A program made the translations under genes and the position numbers. The notes beneath the pieces are model-generated. The model ran no database searches. It was given only the letters and a program-made list of their open reading frames with translations, and was not told the origin of the DNA. A stretch of DNA of 64,000 nt from assembly GCA_003569165.1 (NCBI GenBank), contig BGOI01000001.1, forward strand, positions 342,001-406,000, in the 5' to 3' direction. Positions within the stretch are counted from its first letter, which is position 1, and each line of letters starts with the position of its first letter. Positions 35,073 through 44,009 of this stretch are shown here, piece after piece. The stretch comes from Opitutia bacterium (GTDB taxonomy: Bacteria > Verrucomicrobiota > Verrucomicrobiia > Opitutales > UBA953).

Positions 35073-37526
35073 TCAACGGATGGTCTGGAATTCGGGGAGC
35101 ATGCACACAGCCCACAGGAGATCGGCGATGCCTTGTTCGGAAAGATCGGGGCCGACCATACCGGCGGCGACCTTGAGTTCGGCCGGGGCGGGTTCACGGC
35201 TCAACGCGGACACGTAGAGCCAGCGCGTGAGATCTTCGGGCGACGACCATTTTCGCTTCTTCAGCTTGGCCGCGCCGCGGCGAGGAGGCTCGTCAGCGCT
35301 TGGCCGTTGGAAAGGTCGATGGCCTCGAGCGTGCTGAGTTCATTCGGGCGCATTGAAACAATCTGCTCGCGGTTCGGACGGCCTAACGCCCGCTGCAGCA
35401 TATCGGACTTCATCAGACTCGCGCGCGCCGGGACGGCGCTGGAACCTTCGACACCTGCGAGCATCTCGGCCATGCGGGCTTCGGCCATACGCCAGGCGTC
35501 ACTCTTCACGAGCGCGACAGGCTGCCAAACGATCTCCGCGGCCTTGGCGGCGGCTTTGGGTTTGCCAGCGGCGGCAAAGGTGCCGCGGGCGTTGGGCACG
35601 CTCGTCGTCGACTCCCAGGCGGCGTCGGTGGCCAGCCGGACGCGCGCACCGCCCTTGAGCGACACGTTCACCTGGAAGAGCAACGCCGCCACATTGGGCG
35701 CCTTGCCGGCGTTATGGCCGACGACGACGATCTGATTGACTCCCTTCAGCAAGGAAGCCGAAAGGTCGAAGCTCTTCGGGTCGGCCCAATTGTCGCCACC
35801 GCCGATCTTCTTCCCGTTCACGTAGAGCTCGAAGCCGTTGTCGCAGGTCACGACGCAGGTCGCCGATTCCACGTCAGCGTCCAGCGCAAGTTGCCGGCGG
35901 AAGGAACGCGTCTCGCCCGCCGCTGGCAGACGGCCACCGGCGATGTCGCCGGACCAAATCGGTGCAGCGAGCAACGGCTCGATGACCGGCTTCTTCGCGG
36001 CGCCCACGATAGGCGCCGCCCGCGGCACCTGCGGTACGATCTTCGCCGGCGTGGTGCCGGTCAGGCGCCAGACGGCGTCGACAAACTGCTCGGCGGTGAG
36101 GCGCTTGGCGCGCGGACCGTGATACACGTAGTCTTTATCTTCGGCGTCGCGGGCGAGAACCTCGGCGCGCGACTGGTAGGCCTGCGAGGGTCGCGATGAA
36201 CTCGAGCACGGCCTTGAGGTCGTACTTGGATTCGACGAGGCGGTTGGCGAGGACATCGAGCAGATCCTGATTCCAAGGCTGCGATTGCATCGCGTCGACG
36301 GGATGCACGATGCCGCGGCCCATGAGGCGATGCCAGAGGCGGTTGACGATGGTGCGCTGGAAGCGGCCGTTCTCCGGATGGGTGATGAGTGCGGCGAGCT
36401 GGGCGAGGCGTTCATCGCGCGGCTTCGTGGCGTCGACCTGACCGAGTTCAGGGAAAGGCCAGGCGGCGGCGGCGGGCTTACCCGTCGGGATGTCGCAGCG
36501 CACGAGCTCCATCGGTTGGTCCGAGTAGATCGCGGCGAGGCCGTAGGCGTCGCGCAGCTTCCAGCGGTCGACGAAGCTGTCGTGGCAGGAGGCGCACTTC
36601 ATGTTGATGCCCAGAAACGTCTGCGAGACGCTCTGCGAATATTGGAGCTCGGGCATCTGAGCGGCGCTCACGGCGCCGCGCCAGATGATGCCCTTCGCAA
36701 ACCCTTCGCTATCCGAGGAAGGAGCGACGAGCTCACGCGTGAACCGGTCGTAAGGCTTATTAGCCAGCAGCGAAAGGTAGAGCCAGTTGGTGATCTGCTT
36801 ACGGCCGCCGTCGATGTAACCCGTGCCGGCGTAATCATTGCGCAGGAGGTCGTTCCAGAACGCCATCCAATGGTCGGCGTAGTCGACGTCGCGCGCGAGC
36901 AGCGCACGTACGAGCTGGACACGCTTGTCGGGACGGCGTTCGGCGGCGAAGGCCTGCGCCTCCTCGGCGGAAGGCAGCAGCATGCCGACGAGGTCCAGCG
37001 AAACGCGACGCTGGAAAGTCGCGTCGTCCGCCGCCGGCGGCGTCGGGGCGCCCTTCTCCGCGAGCCAACCATCGAGCACGCGGTCGATTGGGTGCGCGCG
37101 GCCAGCCTTCGCGGCTGGGAGCACAGGCTGACGCGGACGCAGCGGCGGCTCGTAGGCGGGTTGCTTAAAGGCGAAGCCTTCGGTCCACACGGCACCCTGC
37201 TCGATCCACGTGCGGAGCGTGGCGACTTCGGCCGGACTCAGCCGGTCGCCCTTGGGCGGCATGCGGATATCGGGATCGGCGCTGATAACTACTTCCAGGA
37301 GTTTACTCTTCTGCGCCTGGACCAAAGATACGACGGCACCGTTCTCGCCGCCTTCGAGCAGCGAGGCGCGTGTGTTCATGGAAAGGCCGCCCTTTTTCTT
37401 GTCGCCTGTGTGACACTCACTGCAGTGCTTGCGTAGGATCGGCACGACCTCGTGCGCGAAGTCGACCGGCACCGCGCCGAGGGAGGCCGACACGAGCAGG
37501 CCGACAAGAAAAGGACTACGACGCAT
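35073..37526 (-). pseudogene. PSD1 protein (third copy) with inserted beta-sandwich, two frame changes
   Basis: The N-terminus is MRRSPFLVGLLVSASLGAVP (signal), KHCSECHTGDKKKGG as first haem motif, WIEQGAVWTEGFAF linker, DUF1549 with ADHWMAFWNDLLRNDYAG and KCASCHDSFVDRWKL (second CxxCH). DUF1553 (RTIVNRLWHRLMGRGIVHPVD, PWNQDLLDVLANRLVESKYDL) is interrupted by a roughly 100-residue insertion with CDNGFELYVNGKKIGGGDNW, like a galactose-binding or laminin-type beta-sandwich. Frame changes occur at about 36190 (an extra C in a CCC run) and about 35275, after which the frame ends LLWAVCMLPEFQTIR. It is the third gene of the sulfatase operon. Confidence 0.78.
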
Positions 37527-37541
37527 GCAGGAACGGACGAA

Positions 37542-38699
37542 TCAGGGGACGAATACGATCGCCGCGGAGCCCGCGGCCTCAACCGACTGCTTGGTGTCGG
37601 TCAGCTTGCCGTCTTGGCCGATGCGGTAAGCGTTAAGCGTTCCGGACTTCTGGCCAGCGCACACGAGCCAGCGACCATCGGCGCTGAGGCCGAAGCCACG
37701 CGGGGTGGCTGGCGTGCCGAGCATGTGCTGGAGTAGCGTGAGCTTACCGTCCAGGGCGATGGCATAGACGGCGATGGAGTCATGCCCTCGATTGGAGACG
37801 TAGAGCGTCTTACCGTTGGCGCGGACGAAGATCTCCGCCGTGGAGACACCTTTCTTGTCCGCACCGGCCGGCAGCGTGGGCAGGCTCTGGATCTCATTGA
37901 GGCCACCGTTACCTGCGACCGCGAAGGCGACGACGTTGAGGCCCATCTCGGTATTCACGTAGGCGAACTTACCGCTGGGGTGGAAGGCCAAGTGACGGGG
38001 GCCTTCGCCGGCGGTGACGCGGCCTGACTTCGGCTTGTTCGGCGTGAGCAGCCCTTTCTCGGCGTCGAACCGGTAGATGAAGATATCATCCGTACCGAGA
38101 TCGGCGACGTAAGCGCGGCCGTTCTTCGGGTGGAAGTAGACGCCGTGGGCGTGCGGACCAGCCTGACGGCCAGCGTTCGGGCCCGAACCGACATGCTGAA
38201 TCGAAGAGGTCGCGGGCGCAAAGGAACCGTCGGCCTTGATCGGCAAGGCGGTCGTCGATCCAGAACCGTAATTCACCACGACCAGGTTGCGGCCGGCGGC
38301 GTCAACGACGAGGTGCGTCGGTCCTTTACCCTTGGAGGCTTCGGTATTGAGCAGGCGCAGCTTGTCGCCTTCGACGGCGTAGGCGGCGACGGCGCCTTCG
38401 GCGGCTTCAGCGGTGGCGTAGAGGAACTTGGCGTCAGGGCTGAGCGCGACGTAAGAAGCGGACTTGGCTTCGGCGGCGACGGTCGGGACCGAGATCTTGC
38501 CGGTCTTGCCGTCGAGCACACAGCGCAGGATGCCCGGCGCTTTAGCACCAGAAGTACCGACGTAGAAGACGTACTGCGCGGGGGCCGGCTTCGGCGCAGC
38601 CTTGGCGGCGGCCTTCGGCGCAGGGGCGGTGGTATCGGCGGTCTGGCAACCGACGAGCGCGGCGGCGAGCGCGGCGAGGAGGAGGCGGGTCGTGTTCAT
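37542..38699 (-). CDS. Lactonase family lipoprotein (seven-bladed propeller, Pgl-like)
   Basis: 385 residues from MNTTRLLLAALAAALVGCQT, a lipobox (LVGC) with cysteine at residue 18, so it is probably anchored in the outer membrane. An Ala/Pro/Lys linker is followed by a seven-bladed beta-propeller of the 6-phosphogluconolactonase type: YVFYVGTSGAKAPGI, THLVVDAAGRNLVVVNYGSG, HAHGVYFHPKNGRAYVADLG, GEGPRHLAFHPSGKFAYVNTE, AEIFVRANGKTLYVSNRGHDS and GTPATPRGFGLSADGRWL. Because it is exported, cytosolic 6-phosphogluconolactone is not its substrate; extracellular sugar lactones are more likely. It lies 15 bases before PSD1. Confidence 0.85.
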   Translation of the reverse strand: MNTTRLLLAALAAALVGCQTADTTAPAPKAAAKAAPKPAPAQYVFYVGTSGAKAPGILRCVLDGKTGKISVPTVAAEAKSASYVALSPDAKFLYATAEAAEGAVAAYAVEGDKLRLLNTEASKGKGPTHLVVDAAGRNLVVVNYGSGSTTALPIKADGSFAPATSSIQHVGSGPNAGRQAGPHAHGVYFHPKNGRAYVADLGTDDIFIYRFDAEKGLLTPNKPKSGRVTAGEGPRHLAFHPSGKFAYVNTEMGLNVVAFAVAGNGGLNEIQSLPTLPAGADKKGVSTAEIFVRANGKTLYVSNRGHDSIAVYAIALDGKLTLLQHMLGTPATPRGFGLSADGRWLVCAGQKSGTLNAYRIGQDGKLTDTKQSVEAAGSAAIVFVP

Positions 38700-38722
38700 G
38701 TGGTTGGAAATAAGGGAAGGAA

Positions 38723-40069
38723 TCAGCGGCCAGTCCACCAACCGTCGAGCTGGGTCGTCAGGCGCTTCACGTCATCAGGACGTTCGGCGGCGAGGTCGCG
38801 CAGTTCGTATGGATCGGCTTTGAGGTCGAAGAGGCGCGGCGGCTCGATGGCGTCAGTGGAACCGGACTGGGTCGTGCCGGTCTTGAGGCCGCTGGAGACA
38901 ATCAGCTTGAGGTCGCCGGCGACGAGCCAGCGGTAGCGCAGACTGGCCGCAGGGCGACCGAGATCGAGGATGTCGTGCGTCGAATTTTGACCCGCGACGA
39001 ACGGACGCGCCTTCAGGGCGGCGTCATCGAGCAAGTCGAGCCCGTCACCATCAGCGGGCACGGGGGCGCCGACGAGCTTGAGCAACGTCGGCAGGATATC
39101 CACCGCGCTGGCGGCCTCGGCCATAACCGTCGGCTTGATGCGTCCAGGCCAGCTCACGAAGATCGGCGTACGGACGCCGCCGTCGAAGGGCGACTGCTTG
39201 GAGCGTTCGAAATCGACCGACGGCTTGTCCGTGCGCGGAATCCATCCGTTGTCGGCGATGTAGACGATGATCGTGTCGCGGGTGAGGCCTTCCTTCTCCA
39301 GATGGGCACGAATATCGCCGATGGTCTCATCGAACCACTCCACCATCGCGTGGTATTTGGCGGCCTGCGGCGTCGGCGACTTGTCGCGATATTTAGCGAG
39401 CAGCCTTTCGGGCGGCGTGTGCGGGTCATGCGGCAACATCGGCGCATACCAGGCGAAGAACGGCTTACCGTCCTTCTTTGCACGGCTGATGAAATCCGTC
39501 AGCGGCGCCAAGGTCTTGCGGCCGATGTCGAGGCCATCGTCGCCGTGGCGTCCGCCCTTGGTCATGCCTTCGGTGAAGCCGCCGGTCTGATAGGGACCCA
39601 TCCACCACTTACCCGTCTGCAGGCTGACGTAGCCTTGCTCGCCGAGGAGGCGGGGCAAAATCGGTGACTGTTGGAAGAGCTTGATCATCTGGGCGCGCCC
39701 TTCGACGAAGGCCGCGCTCTTCTGTTTCGCCGCGGCGGCCTTGCCTGCGCCTTTCGCGCCTTCGACAGCCGGCATGCGCGGATCGTTGCCCGTGATACCG
39801 TGGCGATGCACGTGGCGGCCAGTCAGCATCGAAGCTAAGCTCGGACCGCAGAGGGAGTTGGTCACATAACCTCGCGGGAAGACACGCGATTCCGCCGCGA
39901 GCTTGTCGAGGTGCGGAGTGCTGACCGCCTTCGAACCCATGAACCCGTAATCAAACCAGGCATGGTCGTCGGAGACAATCATCAGGATATTCGGCGGACG
40001 GTCGGCGGCGGACAGCGACAGGCCCAGACAGGCGAGCACAGCGACGCAAAGGGATAAGAGGCGGGGCAT
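38723..40069 (-). CDS. Exported sulfatase-family hydrolase with altered maturation motif
   Basis: 448 residues with a signal peptide (MPRLLSLCVAVLACLGLSLSAA). The sulfatase/alkaline-phosphatase fold is shown by NILMIVSDDHAWFDYG (metal ligands), LTGRHVHRHGITGND and DTIIVYIADNGWI (second metal site). The maturation motif, normally Cys-x-Pro-Ser-Arg, reads Cys-Gly-Pro-Ser-Leu at NSLCGPSLASMLTGRH. The arginine is missing. It is the first gene of an operon with a lactonase, PSD1 and DUF1501 (gaps 23, 15 and 5 bases). The substrate is probably a sulfated polysaccharide, or a phosphate ester if the formylglycine is not made. Confidence 0.82.
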   Translation of the reverse strand: MPRLLSLCVAVLACLGLSLSAADRPPNILMIVSDDHAWFDYGFMGSKAVSTPHLDKLAAESRVFPRGYVTNSLCGPSLASMLTGRHVHRHGITGNDPRMPAVEGAKGAGKAAAAKQKSAAFVEGRAQMIKLFQQSPILPRLLGEQGYVSLQTGKWWMGPYQTGGFTEGMTKGGRHGDDGLDIGRKTLAPLTDFISRAKKDGKPFFAWYAPMLPHDPHTPPERLLAKYRDKSPTPQAAKYHAMVEWFDETIGDIRAHLEKEGLTRDTIIVYIADNGWIPRTDKPSVDFERSKQSPFDGGVRTPIFVSWPGRIKPTVMAEAASAVDILPTLLKLVGAPVPADGDGLDLLDDAALKARPFVAGQNSTHDILDLGRPAASLRYRWLVAGDLKLIVSSGLKTGTTQSGSTDAIEPPRLFDLKADPYELRDLAAERPDDVKRLTTQLDGWWTGR

Positions 40070-40357
40070 GCCTTATAGACTCCCCAAAGCGCCGACCGTT
40101 CCCACCCAAAAAGTCAGCCAATCACAGTCATTAAGTGCTCCAGCGGAGAAAAGCGTGCCCACCCCCTTTGACGAACCTGCGGACCTGGGCATAATGAGCC
40201 CCGTAGCGCCCCTTCAGGCCTCCCCGACCTGACCCAGTCGGCCCCTGTAGAAAATATTATACGTTTTTATCAAGTTGTCATTCAATGACTTGTGTAAATA
40301 CACCCCTCCGACCCCCCTTTTTTAGCCCTATATATACAGGCCCCTTTCTTTTTCCAC
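40070..40357. other. AT-rich divergent intergenic region between sulfatase operon and sigma factor
   Basis: About 290 bases without a gene. It has to carry the promoters of the sulfatase operon and the sigma-70 gene. It contains an imperfect dyad at 40271-40292 (TCATT-C-AATGA core, CAAG/CTTG arms), a TTGTCA at 40275 and TATATATA at 40328 close to the sigma start. These are possible promoter or operator elements, none certain. Confidence 0.4.
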
Positions 40358-41311
40358 ATGATCAACAACATCACCCCCCGCACCGCCAAGCCCGACGCCC
40401 TCACCTCCCTCCTCCGCTCCGACCTCCCCGACCTCGGTGAAATCCGGGTCAGCGTCGTCGAAACCTCCCCGGACCGCTCCGGCGAGGCCGACACCCTGAC
40501 GCGCTACCTGAACCAGATCGCCCGCTGGCCGCGCCTCGGCGCCGAAGAGGAACTCCGTCTCGGGCGCCTCATCAAAACCGGCAAGGACGCCGATGGCAGC
40601 CTCACCCTAGCGGGCCAGGCCGCTTTCGACGAACTCGTGAACCGCAACCTCCGTCTGCCCTACCACGCCGCCAAGCAGATGCGTGTCCCTCGCGAGGAGA
40701 TGATGGAGCTCGTCGCAGCTGGTAATTTCGCGCTCCTCGCCGCCGCCCGTGACTTCGACGCCGACCTCGGCCATCGCTTCAGCACCTACGCTTTCTGGGG
40801 CATCCGCAGCGCCGTCATGCGCGAACTGAATTTCCTCCGCCGCACCGTCCGCCTGCCGCGCAATCTGCACGAGCAGCTGTCGAAGCTGCGCAAGGCCGAG
40901 GCCGCGCTGATCCAGAAGCTCGGCCGCGAACCCGAGGAGGAAGAGGTCGCCGCCTTCCTGGAATGCTCCCCGGAGAAGATCATCGAGCTGCGCAGCTATC
41001 AGCAGCACAGCCAGTCGCTCGACGCGCCCCTGGGCGAAGAAAGCGACACCACCTTCGGCGACACGCTGAAGGATGATAACGCCACGACGCCGGCCGCGCA
41101 CGCGGAAGTCGCCGACTTCAAGGACGCGCTCCGCGAAGTCTTGGCGCAACTGACGCCTCGCGAACTGGAAGTGACGCGCCTCCGCCACGGGCTGGACGGC
41201 GAAGAGCTGACGCTCGACGCCATCGGCCAGCTCCAGGGAGTCTCCCGCGAGCGCATCCGCCAGATCGAGGCCGCCGCCCTACGCAAGTTGAACCAAGGCA
41301 TCCGCCGTTAA
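40358..41311 (+). CDS. RNA polymerase sigma-70 family factor (group 2-like)
   Basis: 317 residues. Region 1.2 (about 44-80: LTRYLNQIARWPRLGAEEELRL), region 2 (about 83-155: AFDELVNRNLRLPYHAAKQM, DFDADLGHRFSTYAFWGIRSAV), region 3 (about 160-235) and region 4 (about 255-315: LTPRELEVTRLRHGLDGEELTLDAIGQ cut here, then VSRERIRQIEAAALRKL) are all present. The core-binding and -10 recognition blocks look functional. Region 1.1 and the long spacer of housekeeping RpoD are missing, so it is most likely an RpoS-like alternative factor rather than the primary sigma. It has no Shine-Dalgarno sequence. Confidence 0.9.
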   Translation: MINNITPRTAKPDALTSLLRSDLPDLGEIRVSVVETSPDRSGEADTLTRYLNQIARWPRLGAEEELRLGRLIKTGKDADGSLTLAGQAAFDELVNRNLRLPYHAAKQMRVPREEMMELVAAGNFALLAAARDFDADLGHRFSTYAFWGIRSAVMRELNFLRRTVRLPRNLHEQLSKLRKAEAALIQKLGREPEEEEVAAFLECSPEKIIELRSYQQHSQSLDAPLGEESDTTFGDTLKDDNATTPAAHAEVADFKDALREVLAQLTPRELEVTRLRHGLDGEELTLDAIGQLQGVSRERIRQIEAAALRKLNQGIRR

Positions 41312-41349
41312 CCCCTTGTGCCAAGGGGCGGGTTGGCTATGATGAAGGC

Positions 41350-42651
41350 GTGCCCTCCCTCCTTCGCATCCTGCTTGTCGTCGGACTCATCGGTCCGCTG
41401 ACACCCAGTTCGCAAGGTCAGCAGGTCGAGCCATTCGAGGAGCCACCGATCAACTACTCGGCCACGCCAACGAACGATCGTGCGACGGCAATCAGCGCCA
41501 AGTTCCAGAGCCGCGCCATGGAGATTCGCTCCATGCCGGCGAAGAAGCGACTCCAGTGGCTGCTCGACGAGCTGGGCGTACCCGTCGAATCCCAGATCTT
41601 CGTCTTCAGCAAGACGAGCCTCCAGCGTGACCTCATCAATCCGGAGGCCCCCCGCGTACTCTACTTCTCCGACGAGGCCTACATCGGCTGGTCCCCGACC
41701 GGCGCCTTCGAGGTCGCAGTGTTCGACGCCAAATTAGGTGCCACTTTTTATGTCTTCGAGCCGCATGCCACCAAGGAAGAGCCGCTGCTCGCGCGCAGTG
41801 GCGACTGCCTGCTGTGCCATTCCCGGCATGAGCATACGCCCTCCCTGCGGACGCGCTCCGTCTTCCCCGATGCGAACGGTGAACCGCTGAGCGGCTCCGG
41901 CAGTTCCAATATCGCCCCTTCGACCCCGCTCGCCGAGCGCTGGGGCGGCTGGTATGTCACCGGCACCAAGGCGCCCTTCGAACATCGGGGCAATCTGACA
42001 GGCAAGAAGATCGACGACTTCGAAGGTCCTTCCGCCCAACCGACCCGTAATCTCCTAAGCCTCGAAGGCGTCGTGGATACCCGCCGCTACCTCCTCAAGA
42101 CAAGCGACGTCGTGCCACTACTGATGCACGACCATCAGGTGCACGTGCACAACGTCCTCTCGACGGCCAACCAAGACGCACGCATTGCGCTCCATCGCTG
42201 GCCCGCCATGCGCGAGATCCTCGGCCTGCCGAAGGACGCGCCGCCCCAGGGCTCGTGCGTCGTAGTCTTCGACAGCCAAGCCGAGAAGGTCATCGAGGCC
42301 CTGCTCTGCCGCGACGATGCCGCCTGGCCCGCCGGCGGCATCCAAGGCGACGGCGTCTTCGCCCCCGCCTACGCCAAGACGCGCAAGCCGGATGCGAAAG
42401 GTCGCTCACTGCGCGACCTCGATCTACAAACCCGGCTCTTCCGTTACCGCTGCAGCCCGTTGATCTACTCGGAGAGCTTCGCGACACTGCCGAAGGAACT
42501 GCACGACATCATCCTGCTCCGACTGTCCTCCGGTCTCCGCGCCTTCCCGCCATCGCCTTCCTTCGGACATCTCCCGGATGACGAGCGCGCCGCGATCCAC
42601 GAGATCCTGTCGGCGACACTCCCGAACCTACCAGCCGGCTGGGGCAAGTAA
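41350..42651 (+). CDS. Exported mono-haem (CxxCH) protein of unknown function
   Basis: 433 residues starting at GTG. A signal peptide (LLRILLVVGLIGPLTPSSQG) precedes an unfamiliar domain. A single CxxCH, ARSGDCLLCHSRHEH, lies near residue 150, followed by His-rich and Arg/Pro segments (VHVHNVLS, HDHQVH). The N-terminal FSKTSLQRDLINPEAPRVLYF and the late FSFRYRC-like SPLIYSESFATLP are conserved-looking. Covalent haem is probable, so a c-type cytochrome or peroxidase-like role is possible, but the family is not one I recognise. It follows the sigma factor by 38 bases and may be cotranscribed. Confidence 0.65.
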   Translation: MPSLLRILLVVGLIGPLTPSSQGQQVEPFEEPPINYSATPTNDRATAISAKFQSRAMEIRSMPAKKRLQWLLDELGVPVESQIFVFSKTSLQRDLINPEAPRVLYFSDEAYIGWSPTGAFEVAVFDAKLGATFYVFEPHATKEEPLLARSGDCLLCHSRHEHTPSLRTRSVFPDANGEPLSGSGSSNIAPSTPLAERWGGWYVTGTKAPFEHRGNLTGKKIDDFEGPSAQPTRNLLSLEGVVDTRRYLLKTSDVVPLLMHDHQVHVHNVLSTANQDARIALHRWPAMREILGLPKDAPPQGSCVVVFDSQAEKVIEALLCRDDAAWPAGGIQGDGVFAPAYAKTRKPDAKGRSLRDLDLQTRLFRYRCSPLIYSESFATLPKELHDIILLRLSSGLRAFPPSPSFGHLPDDERAAIHEILSATLPNLPAGWGK

Positions 42652-42664
42652 GGGCGGCGCAAAA

Positions 42665-42693
42665 AAGGCCGGCCCTCGGAGAGGACCGGCCTT
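42665..42693. terminator. Bidirectional terminator between haem protein and SGNH hydrolase
   Basis: Stem AAGGCCGG..CCTC pairing with GAGG..CCGGCCTT. It is flanked by a T-run on the minus strand and an A-run on the plus strand. Confidence 0.8.
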
Positions 42694-42713
42694 CGATTCA
42701 GCCGCGGGATGGC

Positions 42714-43496
42714 TTATTTGACGAGCGAAGCCAGCTTCTCGCGGATCGCGTCAGCTTCAATCTGGTAGCTGGCGGCGTTCAGATGCAGCAGGTCAGGCAT
42801 GACCGACTTCTCAAGCGTACCGTCGGCGGTCAGGAACTTGGCGCCGATGTCGAAGAAGTGGACCTTCTTGCCGTCGTCGAACTTGGCGATGATCGCATTG
42901 ACCTGGCTGTTCTTCACGCGAGGAGCGTCGGTCGGCTTGGCCGCACGGGGAAAGACCGCGAGGAGGAGCACCTTCGTGTCGGGCGAGCGCTGATGGATGG
43001 CGGCGATGATTTTCTTGATGCCGTTGGCAATCAGCTCCGGAGTGTGCGCCGGGTTACCGACGTTATTGGTGCCGATCATCAGGACGACAGCCTTGGGCTT
43101 GATGCCGTCGAACTCGCCGTTCTCGACGCGCCAGAGCACGTGCTGGACCTGGTCGCCACCGATGCCGAAGTTGGCGGCCTTATACTGGGCGTATTCTTTA
43201 TCGAAGAGAGCCTTCTGGCCGTTCCAGCCAGCGGTGATGGAGTCACCGAGGAACACGACCTGCGCTTCGCCCTTCTGGGCGATCGCGACGAAAGATTTAT
43301 GGGAATTGGCGAAGCCGGCCTGGATCTCGCCGGTCTTACCGTCGAACTTCGGAGCGGCGACGTCGGGCTGCTGCGCCGGTAGCTTCACGGCCGGAGCGGC
43401 GGCCTTCTTAGGGGCGTCTTTTTTAGCTTCCTGGGCGACGACGGAGGTCGCGGCGAACAGGGAAAGCCCGAGGAGGAGGGATAGGGTGCGTTTCAT
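42714..43496 (-). CDS. Exported SGNH/GDSL hydrolase (PAF-acetylhydrolase-like)
   Basis: 260 residues from MKRTLSLLLGLSLFAATSVVA (signal peptide); an upstream ATG at 43571 is not used in this reading. The SGNH blocks are complete: VVFLGDSITAGWNG (Ser nucleophile), NFGIGGDQVQ (Gly), VLMIGTNNVGNPAH (Asn) and DLLHLNAASYQI (Asp and His). These enzymes cleave acyl or acetyl esters; polysaccharide deacetylation is a fair guess from the neighbours. A Lys/Ala-rich linker of about 30 residues follows the signal. Confidence 0.88.
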   Translation of the reverse strand: MKRTLSLLLGLSLFAATSVVAQEAKKDAPKKAAAPAVKLPAQQPDVAAPKFDGKTGEIQAGFANSHKSFVAIAQKGEAQVVFLGDSITAGWNGQKALFDKEYAQYKAANFGIGGDQVQHVLWRVENGEFDGIKPKAVVLMIGTNNVGNPAHTPELIANGIKKIIAAIHQRSPDTKVLLLAVFPRAAKPTDAPRVKNSQVNAIIAKFDDGKKVHFFDIGAKFLTADGTLEKSVMPDLLHLNAASYQIEADAIREKLASLVK

Positions 43497-43598
43497 GGGG
43501 GTAACTTGGGGGACCTCCATTTCGTCTTTGGGTTCCCCCCTGTCAACGACCTCCCCCTCTGGCTTGCTCACAGGAGGCCAGCTGGCATAGGAACCAGC

Positions 43599-44009
43599 AT
43601 GAGCAAACCCCTGCGTTTCGTGACCAAGGCCGAGGCCATCAAGGAAGAGTACAAAGGCCGGACCAATTACTGGCTGACCCGACCCGAGCTGACCGGAGCC
43701 AAGGACCTGCAGGTCTGCGAAGCGACCCTACCGGCGGGCGAAGGCCACGCTTTCCACACGCACCCTGAACTCGAGGAGATGATCTACGTCCTCGCCGGCG
43801 AGGTGGAGCAGTGGGTCGAAGAGGAAAAACGCATCCTCAAGCCCGGCGACGCCGCGCACATCCCCGCGGGCATCGTGCACGCTACCTTCAACGTCTCGAA
43901 AGCGGACGCGACGATTCTCGCCATCCTTTCGCCCGGTGCGAGCAAAGGACCTTTCATGGTCGACGTGAGTGGCGAAGCCCCCTGGAACCAATTGCGCGGC
44001 CAGGCATGA
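43599..44009 (+). CDS. Cupin-domain protein
   Basis: 136 residues from MSKPLRFVTKAEAIKEE. A single cupin barrel has motif 1 in FHTHPELEEMIYVLAGEVEQW and motif 2 in LKPGDAAHIPAGIVHATFNVS. The His-x-His...Glu...His metal ligands are intact. The function is not predictable beyond metal-dependent small-molecule binding or isomerase/oxygenase action. The stop overlaps the next start (ATGA), so it is translationally coupled to the VTT membrane protein. Confidence 0.82.
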   Translation: MSKPLRFVTKAEAIKEEYKGRTNYWLTRPELTGAKDLQVCEATLPAGEGHAFHTHPELEEMIYVLAGEVEQWVEEEKRILKPGDAAHIPAGIVHATFNVSKADATILAILSPGASKGPFMVDVSGEAPWNQLRGQA

